A DNA stretch of 64,000 bases from Halioglobus sp. (GCA_029246385.1 JAQWNG010000002.1:163144-227143); one strand, 5' to 3'; shown: positions 19,416 to 29,810, counted from the stretch's first letter. Notes: generated by a model not told the origin, from the letters alone. A program made the numbers and translations.

Positions 19416-19997
19416 ATGAGCGAACGTCAGGTATTAAATAAAAAGAACCTGGGAATAACGGCAGGCCTGCCGTTAACAGCCAGCGCACACGGGATTGAAG
19501 ATCTGCGCAAAGATATTCAACGATTAATGGATATAGAGGCTATCAAGCAGCTAAAGCATGCCTATTTCCGATGCGTCGACACAGCAAACTTGGAGGAGTT
19601 GGCGACGCTGTTCCATGACGATGTCACGGTACATTTTTGCGGTGGCCACTATGAGTGGAAGCTTCAAGGTAAGCAAGAATATGTTAATAATATTGGCCAG
19701 TCTTTCACCTCAGAAGCCGTAGGGCAGCATAATGCGCATCATCCAGAGATTCAGATGTTAAGCGATACCGAGGCTACAGCGCTTTGGTACCTCGCAGACA
19801 ATATGTGGATTCTTAACCATAACGTTAAAACTCACGGCACCGCGCTCTATTGGGATAGGTATCTAAAGGTGGATGGCAGGTGGCTAATCAAGGATACAAA
19901 CTATGAGCGCATCTACGAGATCAATGACAAGCTGGAACAACGTCCCAAATTCAGTTCACATTACCTGAGTGTGCATGGAAGGAAGCAATCATCGTAA
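19416..19997 (+). CDS. SnoaL-like (NTF2-fold) protein
   Basis: A 193-residue protein whose central part (about 28-165) fits the SnoaL_4/BaiE-like group of the NTF2 fold: IEAIKQLKHAYFRCVD, LATLFHDDVTVHF and WLIKDTNYERIY. The family includes polyketide cyclases, scytalone dehydratase and bile-acid 7-alpha-dehydratase, all acting on ring compounds. The ATG at 19416 has GAGGA upstream; a frame extending to 19314 lacks a ribosome site. It is a single gene between SulP (divergent) and GlpD (convergent). The substrate is unknown. Confidence 0.75.
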   Translation: MSERQVLNKKNLGITAGLPLTASAHGIEDLRKDIQRLMDIEAIKQLKHAYFRCVDTANLEELATLFHDDVTVHFCGGHYEWKLQGKQEYVNNIGQSFTSEAVGQHNAHHPEIQMLSDTEATALWYLADNMWILNHNVKTHGTALYWDRYLKVDGRWLIKDTNYERIYEINDKLEQRPKFSSHYLSVHGRKQSS

Positions 19998-20033
19998 TGT
20001 CGATAGGCGTGAGGGCTGCGTCGGTGTCCACTC

Positions 20034-21656
20034 TTATTTTGAGCCGGAGTTAAGATACTCGCTTAGACGATCTTCAGATCGCTCCCCGAATAAAATGTCA
20101 CAGGCCTCCCTCAGCCCTGGTGCGTCGGCGATTTTCTCGCGGCGTACCACCTGTTCGATTTTGGAGCGCCGACGCATAAAGTCTTCGAGCGTTACGATCA
20201 TCTCTCTACGCGCCGCTAACTCAATTTCGCAACGCGTGTATTCTGCATTCTCAATTAGCAGCGACGCACTACTTTCATCTTCTCGGATTCGCTCAAGGAG
20301 AACGAAAGCGCTTTCGCCATAGCGCCGCCAGAAACGTTCGGACAATGGTTCTGACGAAGAAGGATCCGTCAGCTTATCAAGGTCCATCAGCGTCGCTTGC
20401 AACATAAATTCATTCCTCAGTTCGACGCCAGACTCCCCATACCAGCGATTGCCTGCCTGAGGCACAGTGACACCCAAACGCTTCACCCACGCCGCCACTT
20501 CATCACCCACATTGAGACAATCGGTTAATTTGCCGCCAAAAATGCTCAGGTGGCGGCGTGCTTCGTCTACCTCAATAACATGCTTGCGCGACAGCTGCAC
20601 CCAATCAGCCTCTCCACTCTCTAGGCTCTGTTCCTTAATAGCCAGTGGCCGCACGCTCACCCGTTCGGCTATTATACTCGCTCTAGTGAGAGGTTGATCA
20701 AGGCTTAGTAATGCGTTGGCATTTTCCAACAAAAAATCACGGTCTTCATCGGTTACGTCGACGCTAGGAGAATAAACCTGAGTGTCAGTTGTACCAATGC
20801 ACGTTTTAGGTCCCATGGGAATCAGAAAGAACATGCGTCCATCACTGGCAAAGAATGTCAGCACCCTTGGACTGTCGGTGACCTGATCAACAATCAGATG
20901 GACACCCTTTGAAAATAGATGTCGGTACTGCGTCTGTTGGGCCTCGATACGATTTTGCGCATCCACCCAAGGGCCACAGGCGTTGATAACCAGCTTTGAA
21001 CGTATTTCAAAGCGCTCTCCAGTTGTTATCTCCCGTACACTTGTCACCCACTGCTCCTCCTCTCGGCGGGAGCTTAAAGACTCCACGTAGTTAGCGGCGA
21101 TGCAGCCGAAATTTAAACTTTTACGGATGAAATTAAACACGAACCGAGCATCATTGTCATACAAATAACAGTCTGAGTATTCTAAGCCTCCCGTCGCATT
21201 GCTGGCGTCAATCATAGGCTCTGCAGCCTTAATCCTGCGCGCGCTGAGATAGTGTGGCGCCCGAGTGGCAAGTCGCCCCATAAGCCAATAAAGCACACTA
21301 CCAAGATAAATAAAAAATGGCGGAAAGCGAAAACCGCGCTGAATAGTGGTTAGAAAACGAATCTCTTTGACCGTGGACGGGTAAGCACGCATCAAGCGGT
21401 TGCGCGATTTACACAGCTTATTGACTAGAAAAAACTCTAGGCTCTCAAGGTACTTGATGCCGCCCCAGGCCAGGTTAGAAGAGTTGGAACTCACCCCGCC
21501 GCCAAAATCACCGCGGTCAATCAAAGCGACTCTAACGCCTCGTCCAGCCAAAGAGGCAGCGCTGACGGCACCATTAATACCGCCACCGACGATCAGCACA
21601 TCAAAGGGCTGCTCGGCGAGTTTTTTCACATTATTGTCGCGCAGCGTGACTGGCAT
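20034..21656 (-). CDS. glpD: FAD-dependent glycerol-3-phosphate dehydrogenase
   Basis: A 540-residue GlpD-family flavoprotein. The N-terminal VLIVGGGINGAVSAASLAGRG is the FAD-binding motif, followed by SSNSSNLAWGGIKYLE (GlpD signature) and IGTTDTQVY. It oxidises glycerol-3-phosphate to DHAP at the inner membrane and passes electrons to quinone. It opposes GpsA at 11091-12095. No glpK or glpF lies nearby, so glycerol released from lipids may be phosphorylated elsewhere. The C-terminal part (about 400-540) is more divergent than in E. coli GlpD. Confidence 0.87.
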   Translation of the reverse strand: MPVTLRDNNVKKLAEQPFDVLIVGGGINGAVSAASLAGRGVRVALIDRGDFGGGVSSNSSNLAWGGIKYLESLEFFLVNKLCKSRNRLMRAYPSTVKEIRFLTTIQRGFRFPPFFIYLGSVLYWLMGRLATRAPHYLSARRIKAAEPMIDASNATGGLEYSDCYLYDNDARFVFNFIRKSLNFGCIAANYVESLSSRREEEQWVTSVREITTGERFEIRSKLVINACGPWVDAQNRIEAQQTQYRHLFSKGVHLIVDQVTDSPRVLTFFASDGRMFFLIPMGPKTCIGTTDTQVYSPSVDVTDEDRDFLLENANALLSLDQPLTRASIIAERVSVRPLAIKEQSLESGEADWVQLSRKHVIEVDEARRHLSIFGGKLTDCLNVGDEVAAWVKRLGVTVPQAGNRWYGESGVELRNEFMLQATLMDLDKLTDPSSSEPLSERFWRRYGESAFVLLERIREDESSASLLIENAEYTRCEIELAARREMIVTLEDFMRRRSKIEQVVRREKIADAPGLREACDILFGERSEDRLSEYLNSGSK

Positions 21657-21712
21657 TTAGCTCAAATCCATAATTACAGTGTTCGGAGATCCTCGTTACA
21701 GCCAAAGGGACG

Positions 21713-22600
21713 TTATAATTTCCAATAGCAGTGACAAAGAGCAATAAAGTTTTTAGCGCTGCCACTGAGGTTCTTGCCCGTGCGGTAATAGAGGCCCACC
21801 TGCTTATCAATGCGTCCAAAGGACACATCATCCATAATCTGGAAATTAGCACAGCTGGGATGCTCCTCCAGCAACTTACGGTCGATGAAGGTCACACCCA
21901 TACCCTCCTCTACCATATGAATGCGCAAGGGTAGACTACTGACTTCCCAAACGGTACTGAATTGATCGCGCAAGCGTTGAATGGCGGGGCGTAATTCAGG
22001 GTTATCTAGTGCCGAGGCAATTAGAGGTGTCAGCTTGAGCGCTCCTTCATCACCCTTAATCATATCCGCATACTGTGGGTGGCTGGGGCTCACCACCAAA
22101 TGGCGCGAGTCTCCGTAAAGAGGAAGTGTTTCAAACGCAACCATGTCTTTTTGGAAAGGCCCGAGGCCCAGCTCTGCATTACCCGAGAGCACGGCGGAAA
22201 TAATGCTGCGGGATGGCATTTCTGCCACCTTCATTCGAGTATGGGGGTTTTCCTTATAATAAGCGCTTATTAAGGCCGGTGCGTCAAAGCGGTTAACCGA
22301 GGCGCTCAATGCTAGACTCAAAGTTTCGGTCTTCCCCTGTTTGAGCTGCACGATGTCTTCCAGCGTTTGCTGTTCATCCAATAACACATCTACCGCATGC
22401 TCAAACAGACGCCGGCCTACGTCGGTCAGCCTGAGCTCTTTACCGCGCTGCACCAGAGGGGCCTCCAGCTTGAATTCCAGCCCGGCGACGGCTTGGCTCA
22501 CCGCAGACTGACTAATATGTAAAGCATCCGCCGCGCGCCTGAAGCCACCCTCTTCTATCACAGCACGAAAGGCCCGCAATTCACTATTTTCCAATCTCAT
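21713..22600 (-). CDS. LysR family transcriptional regulator
   Basis: A 295-residue LTTR starting at the ATG at 22600. The winged helix-turn-helix is at residues about 1-60 (FRRAADALHISQSAVSQAVAGLE), followed by an effector-binding domain. It is divergent from the citrate-synthase-like gene at 22697, the usual arrangement for an LTTR and its target. Upstream in-frame codons to 22690 overlap the shared promoter and are unlikely to be used. Confidence 0.9.
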   Translation of the reverse strand: MRLENSELRAFRAVIEEGGFRRAADALHISQSAVSQAVAGLEFKLEAPLVQRGKELRLTDVGRRLFEHAVDVLLDEQQTLEDIVQLKQGKTETLSLALSASVNRFDAPALISAYYKENPHTRMKVAEMPSRSIISAVLSGNAELGLGPFQKDMVAFETLPLYGDSRHLVVSPSHPQYADMIKGDEGALKLTPLIASALDNPELRPAIQRLRDQFSTVWEVSSLPLRIHMVEEGMGVTFIDRKLLEEHPSCANFQIMDDVSFGRIDKQVGLYYRTGKNLSGSAKNFIALCHCYWKL

Positions 22601-22616
22601 ATTAGCAATATTAATA
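22600..22616. promoter_or_regulatory. Candidate LysR box
   Basis: TATTA and TAATA are separated by 7 bp, a dyad with the T-N11-A geometry of LTTR sites. It lies at the regulator's own start codon in the 96-bp divergent intergenic region, so autorepression is plausible. Confidence 0.4.
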
Positions 22617-22696
22617 CATTGATAAGTAAAATTAACTCTTCTAATGGTGCTAGTGACCCTATAATGCCAACTATTGCCATTTTTGAGCACACGCGC

Positions 22697-23833
22697 ATGT
22701 CCATGAAAGCCCCCGTTTTTTCCGCTGATCTAGCAGGCATTATTGTCGGAGAAACGACGATATCTGACGTGCAGGGCGACATCGGCCTACTCAGTTATCG
22801 CGGCATCGACATAACGGATCTGGTCGACGTGCCCTTTCTGCACGTAGTCTGGATGGTGTTATTCGGAGAATGGCCCTCGGAACAGCAGAAAAACCGCCTA
22901 AAAGCATTTATGTGCCGTCATTCCCACCTTAGCCGCGCGGAAATCTGTCTTTTGCAGCAAGTTCCAAAGGGCGTTCACCCAATGCTAATGCTGCAAGGAT
23001 TAGTGCCACTGCTTGCTCTGCCGGAAGAGGCGACGCTAAAGATCGGTATAGACGCTGAACAGGGTCTTTTTCTGGCGGCGAAAATTTCTGCACTGGTTGC
23101 CGGTCGCCATCGCCTGTCGCAGAACAAAGTTATCCTGCAGCCCGTGCCGGGAAAGCTGTTTCATGAAAACTTTTTAACCATGCTACACGGCACTGCCCCT
23201 ACCAAGGAGCAAGTGTGCATGCTTGATACGGCTCAGATATTGCAAATGGAGCACAGTTACAACTGTGGGACGTTTGCGGGTCGCGTCTGCGCCAGCACCC
23301 TGGCCCCCATCCAATCTTGCATATCGGCGTCTATTGGCACTTTATTTGGCAAATTACATGGCGGCGCCGATCAGGCCGCGTTGGAAATGGCCATCGCAAT
23401 AGGAGGCCCTGAAAAAGCTGATGCTTACGTCAAAGAGTGCCTCGCCAACAAGGTCAAAATCATGGGTATGGGACATCGCGAATACCGCACTGTTGACCCC
23501 CGCGCCAAAATCCTCAAGCCGATGGCAGTAGAACTTTGCGAGGACGAACAGAGTAAAAATCTACTAGCCACGCTGATCGCAGTCGAGGAAGCCTGCCAGC
23601 GCGAATTTGCCAAAAAGGATAAGGAAATCTGGGCCAATGTAGAGTTTTATAAGGGCGCGGTATTTCATAGCCTCGGAATATCCACCCACAATTTCACCGC
23701 TATGTTCGCCATGTCGCGTGTCTATGGCTATATCGCTCACTTTCTAGAATTCCGACGTGATAGCCGCCTAATTCGGCCGCGCGCACGCTATATCGGTCCT
23801 ACTGCTAGCCCGCGGAAAAAATCTGTTGCCTAG
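22697..23833 (+). CDS. Citrate synthase-like protein (catalytic Asp replaced by Glu)
   Basis: A citrate/2-methylcitrate synthase family protein of about 378 residues. Family segments include GDIGLLSYRGIDI, KLHGGADQAALEM (first catalytic His), GMGHREYRTVDPRA (second His) and a C-terminal IRPRARYIG. The usual NVDFYSG motif reads NVEFYKG, so the catalytic aspartate is Glu at about residue 316. The enzyme would condense an acyl-CoA with an oxo-acid, but the change suggests altered chemistry. The start is uncertain (ATG at 22664, 22697 or 22703). TATAAT at 22660-22665 could be a -10 box, which favours 22697. Confidence 0.82.
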   Translation: MSMKAPVFSADLAGIIVGETTISDVQGDIGLLSYRGIDITDLVDVPFLHVVWMVLFGEWPSEQQKNRLKAFMCRHSHLSRAEICLLQQVPKGVHPMLMLQGLVPLLALPEEATLKIGIDAEQGLFLAAKISALVAGRHRLSQNKVILQPVPGKLFHENFLTMLHGTAPTKEQVCMLDTAQILQMEHSYNCGTFAGRVCASTLAPIQSCISASIGTLFGKLHGGADQAALEMAIAIGGPEKADAYVKECLANKVKIMGMGHREYRTVDPRAKILKPMAVELCEDEQSKNLLATLIAVEEACQREFAKKDKEIWANVEFYKGAVFHSLGISTHNFTAMFAMSRVYGYIAHFLEFRRDSRLIRPRARYIGPTASPRKKSVA

Positions 23834-23986
23834 ATTAACATCAGGGTTGCCTCTGCTGGTGGCACCTCATCTTCTGGCCGACAACGTGATGTCCTCGCAA
23901 GAACTCGCGGCTACCTTATGGTGACTGGGGTTTAGTGTCATACTGTCCGCCATTGCTTCTGCACGCTGCTGGATTGAACCGACCCT

Positions 23987-25624
23987 ATGCGATTTGGCGG
24001 ACTTAAAAATTTATGCCTTGTTCTAACTTGCTTTGCCCTAATGGCCTGCGGCAGAGGCGAGTCTAATGTCGCTCAGGGCAATCGCGAAGCGATACTGCAC
24101 TTTGGAAATGGCGCAGAACCCCAGGGCTTGGATCCGCACGTTGTTACTGGGATTCCAGAAAGCCTGATCATAAATGCGCTGTTCGAAGGCCTCACCGTCA
24201 AAAACCCTTACACGCTGGAGTCAGAACCCGGCGTAGCGCAGCGCTGGGACATCAGCGACGACGGTATGACCATTACGTTTCATCTTAACCCCCAAGCCAA
24301 GTGGTCCAACGGTGATCCTATGACCGCAGAGGATTACGTCTGGTCATGGCGGCGGGCACTGAACCCGGGCATGGGCAATCAATATGGCTATATGCTGTAC
24401 CCGCTGAAGAATGCCGAGGAGTTTGCGACTGGAAAAATTGACGATTTCTCTGAGGTCGGCGTCAAAGCTATCGATGATCACACATTACAGGTGCAGCTCA
24501 ACACGCCCACACCCTATTTCATACAGCTGATGGACCATCACAGCACCTTCGCTCTGCATCGACCCACCATCCAAAAGCACGGCAAGGACACTGGCCGCTT
24601 TACGCCGTGGACCAGAGTGGAAAACATCGTCAGTAACGGCCCCTTTCGTCTCAAAGAATGGCAGCTGAATCGCCGCCTCAGTGTTGAAAAAAGTGACACG
24701 TACTGGGACCGAGATCGGGTACAACTCAGTGGCATCGTGTTCTATCCCACGGAGAATATTTCCAGCGAAGAGCGCATGTTTCGGGTAGAACAACTGCATT
24801 ACACACAGACTATTCCGCTAGAGAAAATGCCTGTATATCGCGCGATGAAAGACAGCCCCTATGCCAATGCACCCTATCTCGGCACTTATTACTATCTGCT
24901 TAATATTAATGAACCGCCGCTCGATGATCTGCGAGTGCGCCGGGCACTTTCCATGGCCCTGGATCGCGAGAGGCTCAACAGCACTGTTTTGCACAACAGT
25001 AATGTTCCCGCTTTCAGCATCACTCCGCCCGGCACGCTTGGTTACCAACCTCCAGTAGTATTCGATCACAATATAGAAGCGGCGCAAAAGTTACTGGCCG
25101 AGGCGGGCTATCCAAATGGCGAAGGGTGGCCGGGGCTGGAACTCACCTATAACACCAGTGAAAGTCATCTGAAGATCGCGGTGGCATTGCAGCAGATGTG
25201 GAAAGACGCACTGAATATAGACATTACTTTGGCGAATCAAGAGTGGAAGGTTTACCTCGACTCAGTGGACCAGATGAATTTTCAAATGGCACGACGCGGA
25301 TGGATAGGTGATTATGTCGATCCCAACAATTTCCTCGACCTGTTCCTATGTGACGGCGGCAACAATAGCACCGGTTTTTGCGACCCTATCTATGACGAAC
25401 TGATCAAGCGCCAAGCACCTCAAGCCAAATCGCGGGAGGAGCGCTATGCGATCTTTAATGACGCAGAAACACGGCTAATGGAACAGATGCCCATTATTCC
25501 CCTCTACACCTATACCAGCAATCACCTGATACACCCTAGCGTAAAAGGGTTGCCGCCTAACCTTATGGATTACGTAAACTTCAGATACGTCTGGCTGGAC
25601 AGAGATCAGGAAGCGGTCGAGTAA
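23987..25624 (+). CDS. oppA: Oligopeptide ABC transporter, substrate-binding lipoprotein
   Basis: A 545-residue extracytoplasmic solute-binding protein of family 5. Residues 1-21 form a lipoprotein signal ending LMAC, with C21 as the lipidated cysteine. GAEPQGLDPHVVTGIPES, WSNGDPMTAEDYVWSWRRALNP and LRVRRALSMALDRERL are family 5 (OppA/MppA) signatures. It captures peptides in the periplasm and delivers them to the permeases that follow. The stop overlaps the next gene's ATG, so the four Opp genes form one operon. Confidence 0.93.
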   Translation: MRFGGLKNLCLVLTCFALMACGRGESNVAQGNREAILHFGNGAEPQGLDPHVVTGIPESLIINALFEGLTVKNPYTLESEPGVAQRWDISDDGMTITFHLNPQAKWSNGDPMTAEDYVWSWRRALNPGMGNQYGYMLYPLKNAEEFATGKIDDFSEVGVKAIDDHTLQVQLNTPTPYFIQLMDHHSTFALHRPTIQKHGKDTGRFTPWTRVENIVSNGPFRLKEWQLNRRLSVEKSDTYWDRDRVQLSGIVFYPTENISSEERMFRVEQLHYTQTIPLEKMPVYRAMKDSPYANAPYLGTYYYLLNINEPPLDDLRVRRALSMALDRERLNSTVLHNSNVPAFSITPPGTLGYQPPVVFDHNIEAAQKLLAEAGYPNGEGWPGLELTYNTSESHLKIAVALQQMWKDALNIDITLANQEWKVYLDSVDQMNFQMARRGWIGDYVDPNNFLDLFLCDGGNNSTGFCDPIYDELIKRQAPQAKSREERYAIFNDAETRLMEQMPIIPLYTYTSNHLIHPSVKGLPPNLMDYVNFRYVWLDRDQEAVE

Positions 25625-26556
25625 TGTTGCGGTTTATCGGCTTTCGGCTATTACAAGCCCTTCCCGTATTACTGGTGGTCATCACCGTAACCTTTTTCCT
25701 AATACGAGTGGCGCCCGGCGGGCCCTTCGATAGCGAAAAAGCCGTTATTCCAGAAGTGCAGGCAGCGCTCGAGGCCCAATACCGTTTAAACCTTACCCTG
25801 TTCCAGCAATACACCGCTTACCTCGGCGACCTGTTTCACGGTGATTTTGGGCCGTCCTTTAAGTATCCGGGGCGCAGCGTCAACGAACTGATTGCTGCAG
25901 GGTTTCCTGTCACCGCAGAGCTTGCCTTCTATGCATTACTGGTGGCATTGACCATCGGTGGCATTGCGGGGATTGTCGCGTCACTGAAGCCCAATTCTGC
26001 GCAAGACTATATTCCCATGTCGGTTGCCATGATCGGTATCTGCATGCCGTCACTGTTGCTGGGGCCAATCTTGATACTGCTATTTGGCATCTACCTAGAT
26101 TGGCTACCGGTGTCAGGTTGGGGCGATAGTCCGGGCGATAAGATATTACCGGCAATAACGCTGGGCTCTGCCTATGCCGCCTATATTGCCAGACTTAGTC
26201 GCGCCGGCATGTTGGAAGTCATGTCGCAGGATTATATTCGTACCGCCCGCGCCAAAGGCCTCCCCGAATGGCAGGTGGTCAGTCGGCACGCACTGCGTGG
26301 TGGCATGATTCCCGTTGTGGCATTTTTAGTGCTAGCCTTTGCAGGGTTGCTGTCAGGCTCCTTTGTGGTCGAAACTATCTTCCAAATACCTGGCCTCGGC
26401 CGCTTCTATGTGCAGGCGGCCTTTAATCGCGACTACACCATGATACTCGGGTCGACGATATTTTTAGCGACACTGATCGTATTTTTCAACCTGCTGTCCG
26501 ACATCCTCGCCGCCTGGATGAATCCGCGCCTGCGTGACCAGATGAGAGCGTTGTAA
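25624..26556 (+). CDS. oppB: Oligopeptide ABC transporter permease OppB
   Basis: A 310-residue inner-membrane permease with about six membrane segments. The EAA-type loop RTARAKGLPEWQVVSRHALRGG contacts the ATPase. IFQIPGLGRFYVQAAFNRDYTM is the typical C-terminal OppB segment. Start and stop overlap the neighbouring genes by one base (TAATG) at both ends, which indicates translational coupling. Confidence 0.94.
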   Translation: MLRFIGFRLLQALPVLLVVITVTFFLIRVAPGGPFDSEKAVIPEVQAALEAQYRLNLTLFQQYTAYLGDLFHGDFGPSFKYPGRSVNELIAAGFPVTAELAFYALLVALTIGGIAGIVASLKPNSAQDYIPMSVAMIGICMPSLLLGPILILLFGIYLDWLPVSGWGDSPGDKILPAITLGSAYAAYIARLSRAGMLEVMSQDYIRTARAKGLPEWQVVSRHALRGGMIPVVAFLVLAFAGLLSGSFVVETIFQIPGLGRFYVQAAFNRDYTMILGSTIFLATLIVFFNLLSDILAAWMNPRLRDQMRAL

Positions 26557-27443
26557 TGACCAACCCCGCAATCGGTGACCTCGCACAAACGCAACCAGGT
26601 ACCTCGCTGTGGCAGGATGCTTGGCTGCGCCTGCGCCGCAACCGATTAGCCTTAGTCGGTTTGATAATACTGCTACTTTTTATTTTTATTGCCGCGGTTA
26701 CACCCTGGATCGCACCGTATGGTTACGCGCAGCAAGACCTTGAACTCGGGGCAGCACCGCCGTCAGCGGCACACTGGCTTGGTACCGACATTTTCGGGCG
26801 CGACTTGCTTACACAGATTATGTTTGGTGGCCGTATATCCCTGGCGGTAGGATTTGTCGCCACAGCCGTCGCGTTATTGATCGGCATCACCTGGGGTGCC
26901 ATTGCAGGGTATATGGGTGGCCGCGTGGATGCGGTAATGATGCGTCTGGTAGATATTATTTATGCGCTACCTTTTATGATTTTTATTATACTGTTGATGG
27001 TCGTATTTGGACGCAATATGCTGCTGCTGTTTCTTGCTATCGGCGCCGTGGAATGGCTAACGATGGCCCGCATCATGCGCTCACAGGTACAGTCGTTACG
27101 CCAACAGGAGTTTGTTGAAGCCGCCGTGTCCTTGGGCCTGCCGACCGCCACGATTATTCGTCGCCACCTTATACCCAACGCACTGGGGCCGATTATCGTA
27201 TACACCACGCTAACGGTTCCCAGTGTCATGTTGTTGGAGGCGTTTCTGAGCTTCCTAGGCCTCGGCGTGCAGCCCCCCGAGACGTCTTGGGGACTCTTAA
27301 TTTCGTATGGCGCAGAATCTATGGAAGAGTACCCGTGGCTACTGTTGTTTCCCGGCTTGGCTCTGACCTTGACTCTATTCTCGCTCAATTTCCTCGGTGA
27401 CGGGCTGCGCGATGCGCTGGACGTGCGCGGCGCAAAGGACTAG
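26556..27443 (+). CDS. oppC: Oligopeptide ABC transporter permease OppC
   Basis: A 295-residue permease with an N-terminal cytosolic stretch (about 1-30, with LRRNRLALVGL) typical of OppC/DppC. WLGTDIFGRDLLTQIMFGGRISL and the EAA loop FVEAAVSLGLPTATIIRRHL are diagnostic. It forms the translocation channel with OppB. Its start overlaps the oppB stop, and the ATPase gene begins 4 bp after its stop. Confidence 0.94.
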   Translation: MTNPAIGDLAQTQPGTSLWQDAWLRLRRNRLALVGLIILLLFIFIAAVTPWIAPYGYAQQDLELGAAPPSAAHWLGTDIFGRDLLTQIMFGGRISLAVGFVATAVALLIGITWGAIAGYMGGRVDAVMMRLVDIIYALPFMIFIILLMVVFGRNMLLLFLAIGAVEWLTMARIMRSQVQSLRQQEFVEAAVSLGLPTATIIRRHLIPNALGPIIVYTTLTVPSVMLLEAFLSFLGLGVQPPETSWGLLISYGAESMEEYPWLLLFPGLALTLTLFSLNFLGDGLRDALDVRGAKD

Positions 27444-27447
27444 TCCG

Positions 27448-29043
27448 ATGCTTAAAGTACAACATCTAAGCGTCAGTTTTGTCACTCGACTGGGAGCCAA
27501 CAAGGCTGTCGATAATGTTACTTTCAGTGTCGAGTCCGGAAAAATCACAGCCATTATTGGCGAATCCGGCTCAGGAAAATCAGTGGCCTGCTGCAGCCTG
27601 TTAGGGCTTATCCCATCACCTCCGGGACTTATTGAGGGTGGCCGCGCCCTGTTTGACGGTAAGGACCTGACAAAACTCAACGAGGCCCAACTGCGCAAAA
27701 TTCGTGGCCGCGATATCGCCATGGTGTTTCAAGATCCAATGACTTGCCTCAACCCCTACATGACTATTGGTGACCAGCTGACGGAGTCGCTGCGTTATCA
27801 TCAAAAAATCCGGCGGACCGAAGCGCGCCGGCGCGCAATAGAGCTGCTACAAGAAGTTGGCATTCGAGAACCCGCCTCTACCATCGATAGCTACCCGCAC
27901 CAGTTCTCTGGTGGGATGCGCCAGCGCGTCATGATTGCCATGGCGTTAATCAATGAGCCAAAGCTGTTAATCGCCGACGAACCAACCACGGCTTTAGATG
28001 TCACCATACAGGCACAAATTCTTCAGCTGCTGGCGGACCTACAAAAGCGGCGCGACATTGGCATTCTCTTTATCAGTCACGATCTGGCCGTGATCGCCGA
28101 CATCGCTGATCAGATCGTCGTCATGCAAGAGGGCAAGGTGGTGGAGACGGGAACCCGGTCAGAAATTTTTCATAATGCGCAACACCCTTATACTCAAAGG
28201 CTATTAGCGGCAATTCCAACAGGCGGCAAAGAAATCGCATCGCCTGAATCAGAATCGTTAATTCAAATTCGGGATTTATGTACTTGGTTTCAACACAGTA
28301 ATGCGCCGGTAAAGGCGGTCGACGGTGTCAATTTCGATATCTATCGCGGTGAAGTTCTGGGACTAGTGGGAGAATCAGGCAGTGGGAAATCAACTATCGG
28401 CCGCTCAATTTTACGGCTGGTAAACGTCACCTCCGGCCAGATCATCTTTGATGGGTTAGACGTCACAGCGTTACGTCCTCATGAGCTTAAAAAACTGCGA
28501 CGCAGAATGCAGTTCATTTTTCAGGATCCGTTCGCCTCGCTCAATCCCCGTATGACTGTGTATGAGACGCTGTCTGAACCACTTTTACTCCACCGTATCG
28601 AAAATCGAAGTACCGTCGCGGCCAGTGTGCTGCGCTTGATGGACAACGTAGGGCTTGCACGTGGCTTCGCACGCAAGTACCCCCACGAATTTTCCGGCGG
28701 TCAGCGTCAGCGTATCGCAATCGGCCGCGCCGTAGCCACACGTCCGGAATTTATAGTGGCCGACGAGCCGGTTTCAGCGTTAGACGTTACCATTCAGGCG
28801 CAGATACTAGAACTCATGCGAGAACTAGGACGAGAGTACGGGCTAACCATGCTCTTTATCTCGCATGACTTGGCCGTAGTGCGTCAACTGGCCGACCGCA
28901 TTATAGTGCTGCAAGCCGGAAAAGTGGTTGAGCAAGCCAGTACCCGAGATTTGTTCGCACAGCCACAGAAGGCGTACACTCGCCAATTATTACAGTCAAT
29001 TCCTGGCCGCGGCCTATTGAAAGGTGATGTTGCTGGTGGCTGA
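27448..29043 (+). CDS. Oligopeptide ABC transporter, fused OppD-OppF ATPase
   Basis: A 531-residue protein containing two complete ABC domains in one chain. Domain 1 (about 1-260) has [17 protein letters not shown] and LLIADEPT; domain 2 (about 275-531) has [17 protein letters not shown] and FIVADEPV. Each is followed by the peptide-family extension near PYTQRLL and AYTRQLL. It powers import through OppBC, replacing the separate OppD and OppF of E. coli, as in YejF-type transporters. The ATG at 27448 is preferred over an earlier in-frame codon inside oppC. Confidence 0.93.
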   Translation: MLKVQHLSVSFVTRLGANKAVDNVTFSVESGKITAIIGESGSGKSVACCSLLGLIPSPPGLIEGGRALFDGKDLTKLNEAQLRKIRGRDIAMVFQDPMTCLNPYMTIGDQLTESLRYHQKIRRTEARRRAIELLQEVGIREPASTIDSYPHQFSGGMRQRVMIAMALINEPKLLIADEPTTALDVTIQAQILQLLADLQKRRDIGILFISHDLAVIADIADQIVVMQEGKVVETGTRSEIFHNAQHPYTQRLLAAIPTGGKEIASPESESLIQIRDLCTWFQHSNAPVKAVDGVNFDIYRGEVLGLVGESGSGKSTIGRSILRLVNVTSGQIIFDGLDVTALRPHELKKLRRRMQFIFQDPFASLNPRMTVYETLSEPLLLHRIENRSTVAASVLRLMDNVGLARGFARKYPHEFSGGQRQRIAIGRAVATRPEFIVADEPVSALDVTIQAQILELMRELGREYGLTMLFISHDLAVVRQLADRIIVLQAGKVVEQASTRDLFAQPQKAYTRQLLQSIPGRGLLKGDVAGG

Positions 29044-29140
29044 TTGTACTGATTACGCGGGCTGCAACAGAAGTAAGGTCAGCTGACATGACTAAAGATA
29101 AATCTGCACGAAGAAGATGCGATTCCTACAGAGGAGCTCT

Positions 29141-29587
29141 ATGCTAGATATCGTTGCCAACTCACCCACCGCAGTCGACCCGGTCGTGCATGCCATCCAA
29201 CAGTCGGTTGCCCCGGCTTTCTTGCTGACCGGAATCGGTGCATTGCTGTCCGTCCTGACCAATCGACTTGCGCGCGTTGTCGATCGCTTTCGCGCACTCA
29301 ATACTAAGCACAATGAAAAAAATCTCGGCTTCCGCTCAGAAATGCTGACTTTGGGCCGACGCGCACGATTCATTCATTGGGCTATTAGCTGCTGCACCGT
29401 GGCTGCATTACTAATTTGTATCGTTATCGCCGCATTATTTATTGGGTCAACGGCCGATGCTGCTACGTCTGATGCGATTGCGGTTTTATTTATTACCGCG
29501 ATGTTTGGCGTGATCTCCGGGCTTTTATGCTTTCTGGCCGAGATCTCTTTGGCCACTGGAGTGATTGACGTGCCGACCGAAGACTAG
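29141..29587 (+). CDS. DUF2721 membrane protein
   Basis: A 148-residue protein with three hydrophobic segments (about 20-42, 85-108 and 115-140). The arginine-rich stretch LTNRLARVVDRFRAL after the first one is typical of DUF2721. The ATG at 29141 lies behind AGAGGAG. The function of the family is unknown. It follows the opp operon by about 100 bp and may be a separate transcript. Confidence 0.75.
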   Translation: MLDIVANSPTAVDPVVHAIQQSVAPAFLLTGIGALLSVLTNRLARVVDRFRALNTKHNEKNLGFRSEMLTLGRRARFIHWAISCCTVAALLICIVIAALFIGSTADAATSDAIAVLFITAMFGVISGLLCFLAEISLATGVIDVPTED

Positions 29588-29810
29588 GTTTTAGTCGATT
29601 GCGGGTATTTGACGAACAATTTTTTTCGACAGGCAATACAGTACCCCAAGGTATCCATTCTTATACTCTCAACACACAACTTTAATTCGGTCGGCATACG
29701 CTATCACCTATACTTAGACGCCGCGGTACTTGGAGAGGCATTGTGGCATTATCACATATTAGTGAGGCCACGAGTCTGTCACACGACCACCCTTTGGAGA
29801 TGAGACGTTC

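Noticed and set aside
27448..29043. Internal duplication suggesting a tandem gene duplication
   Set aside because: The two halves are the separate D and F ATPases of peptide transporters, a known fusion, and not a recent DNA repeat.
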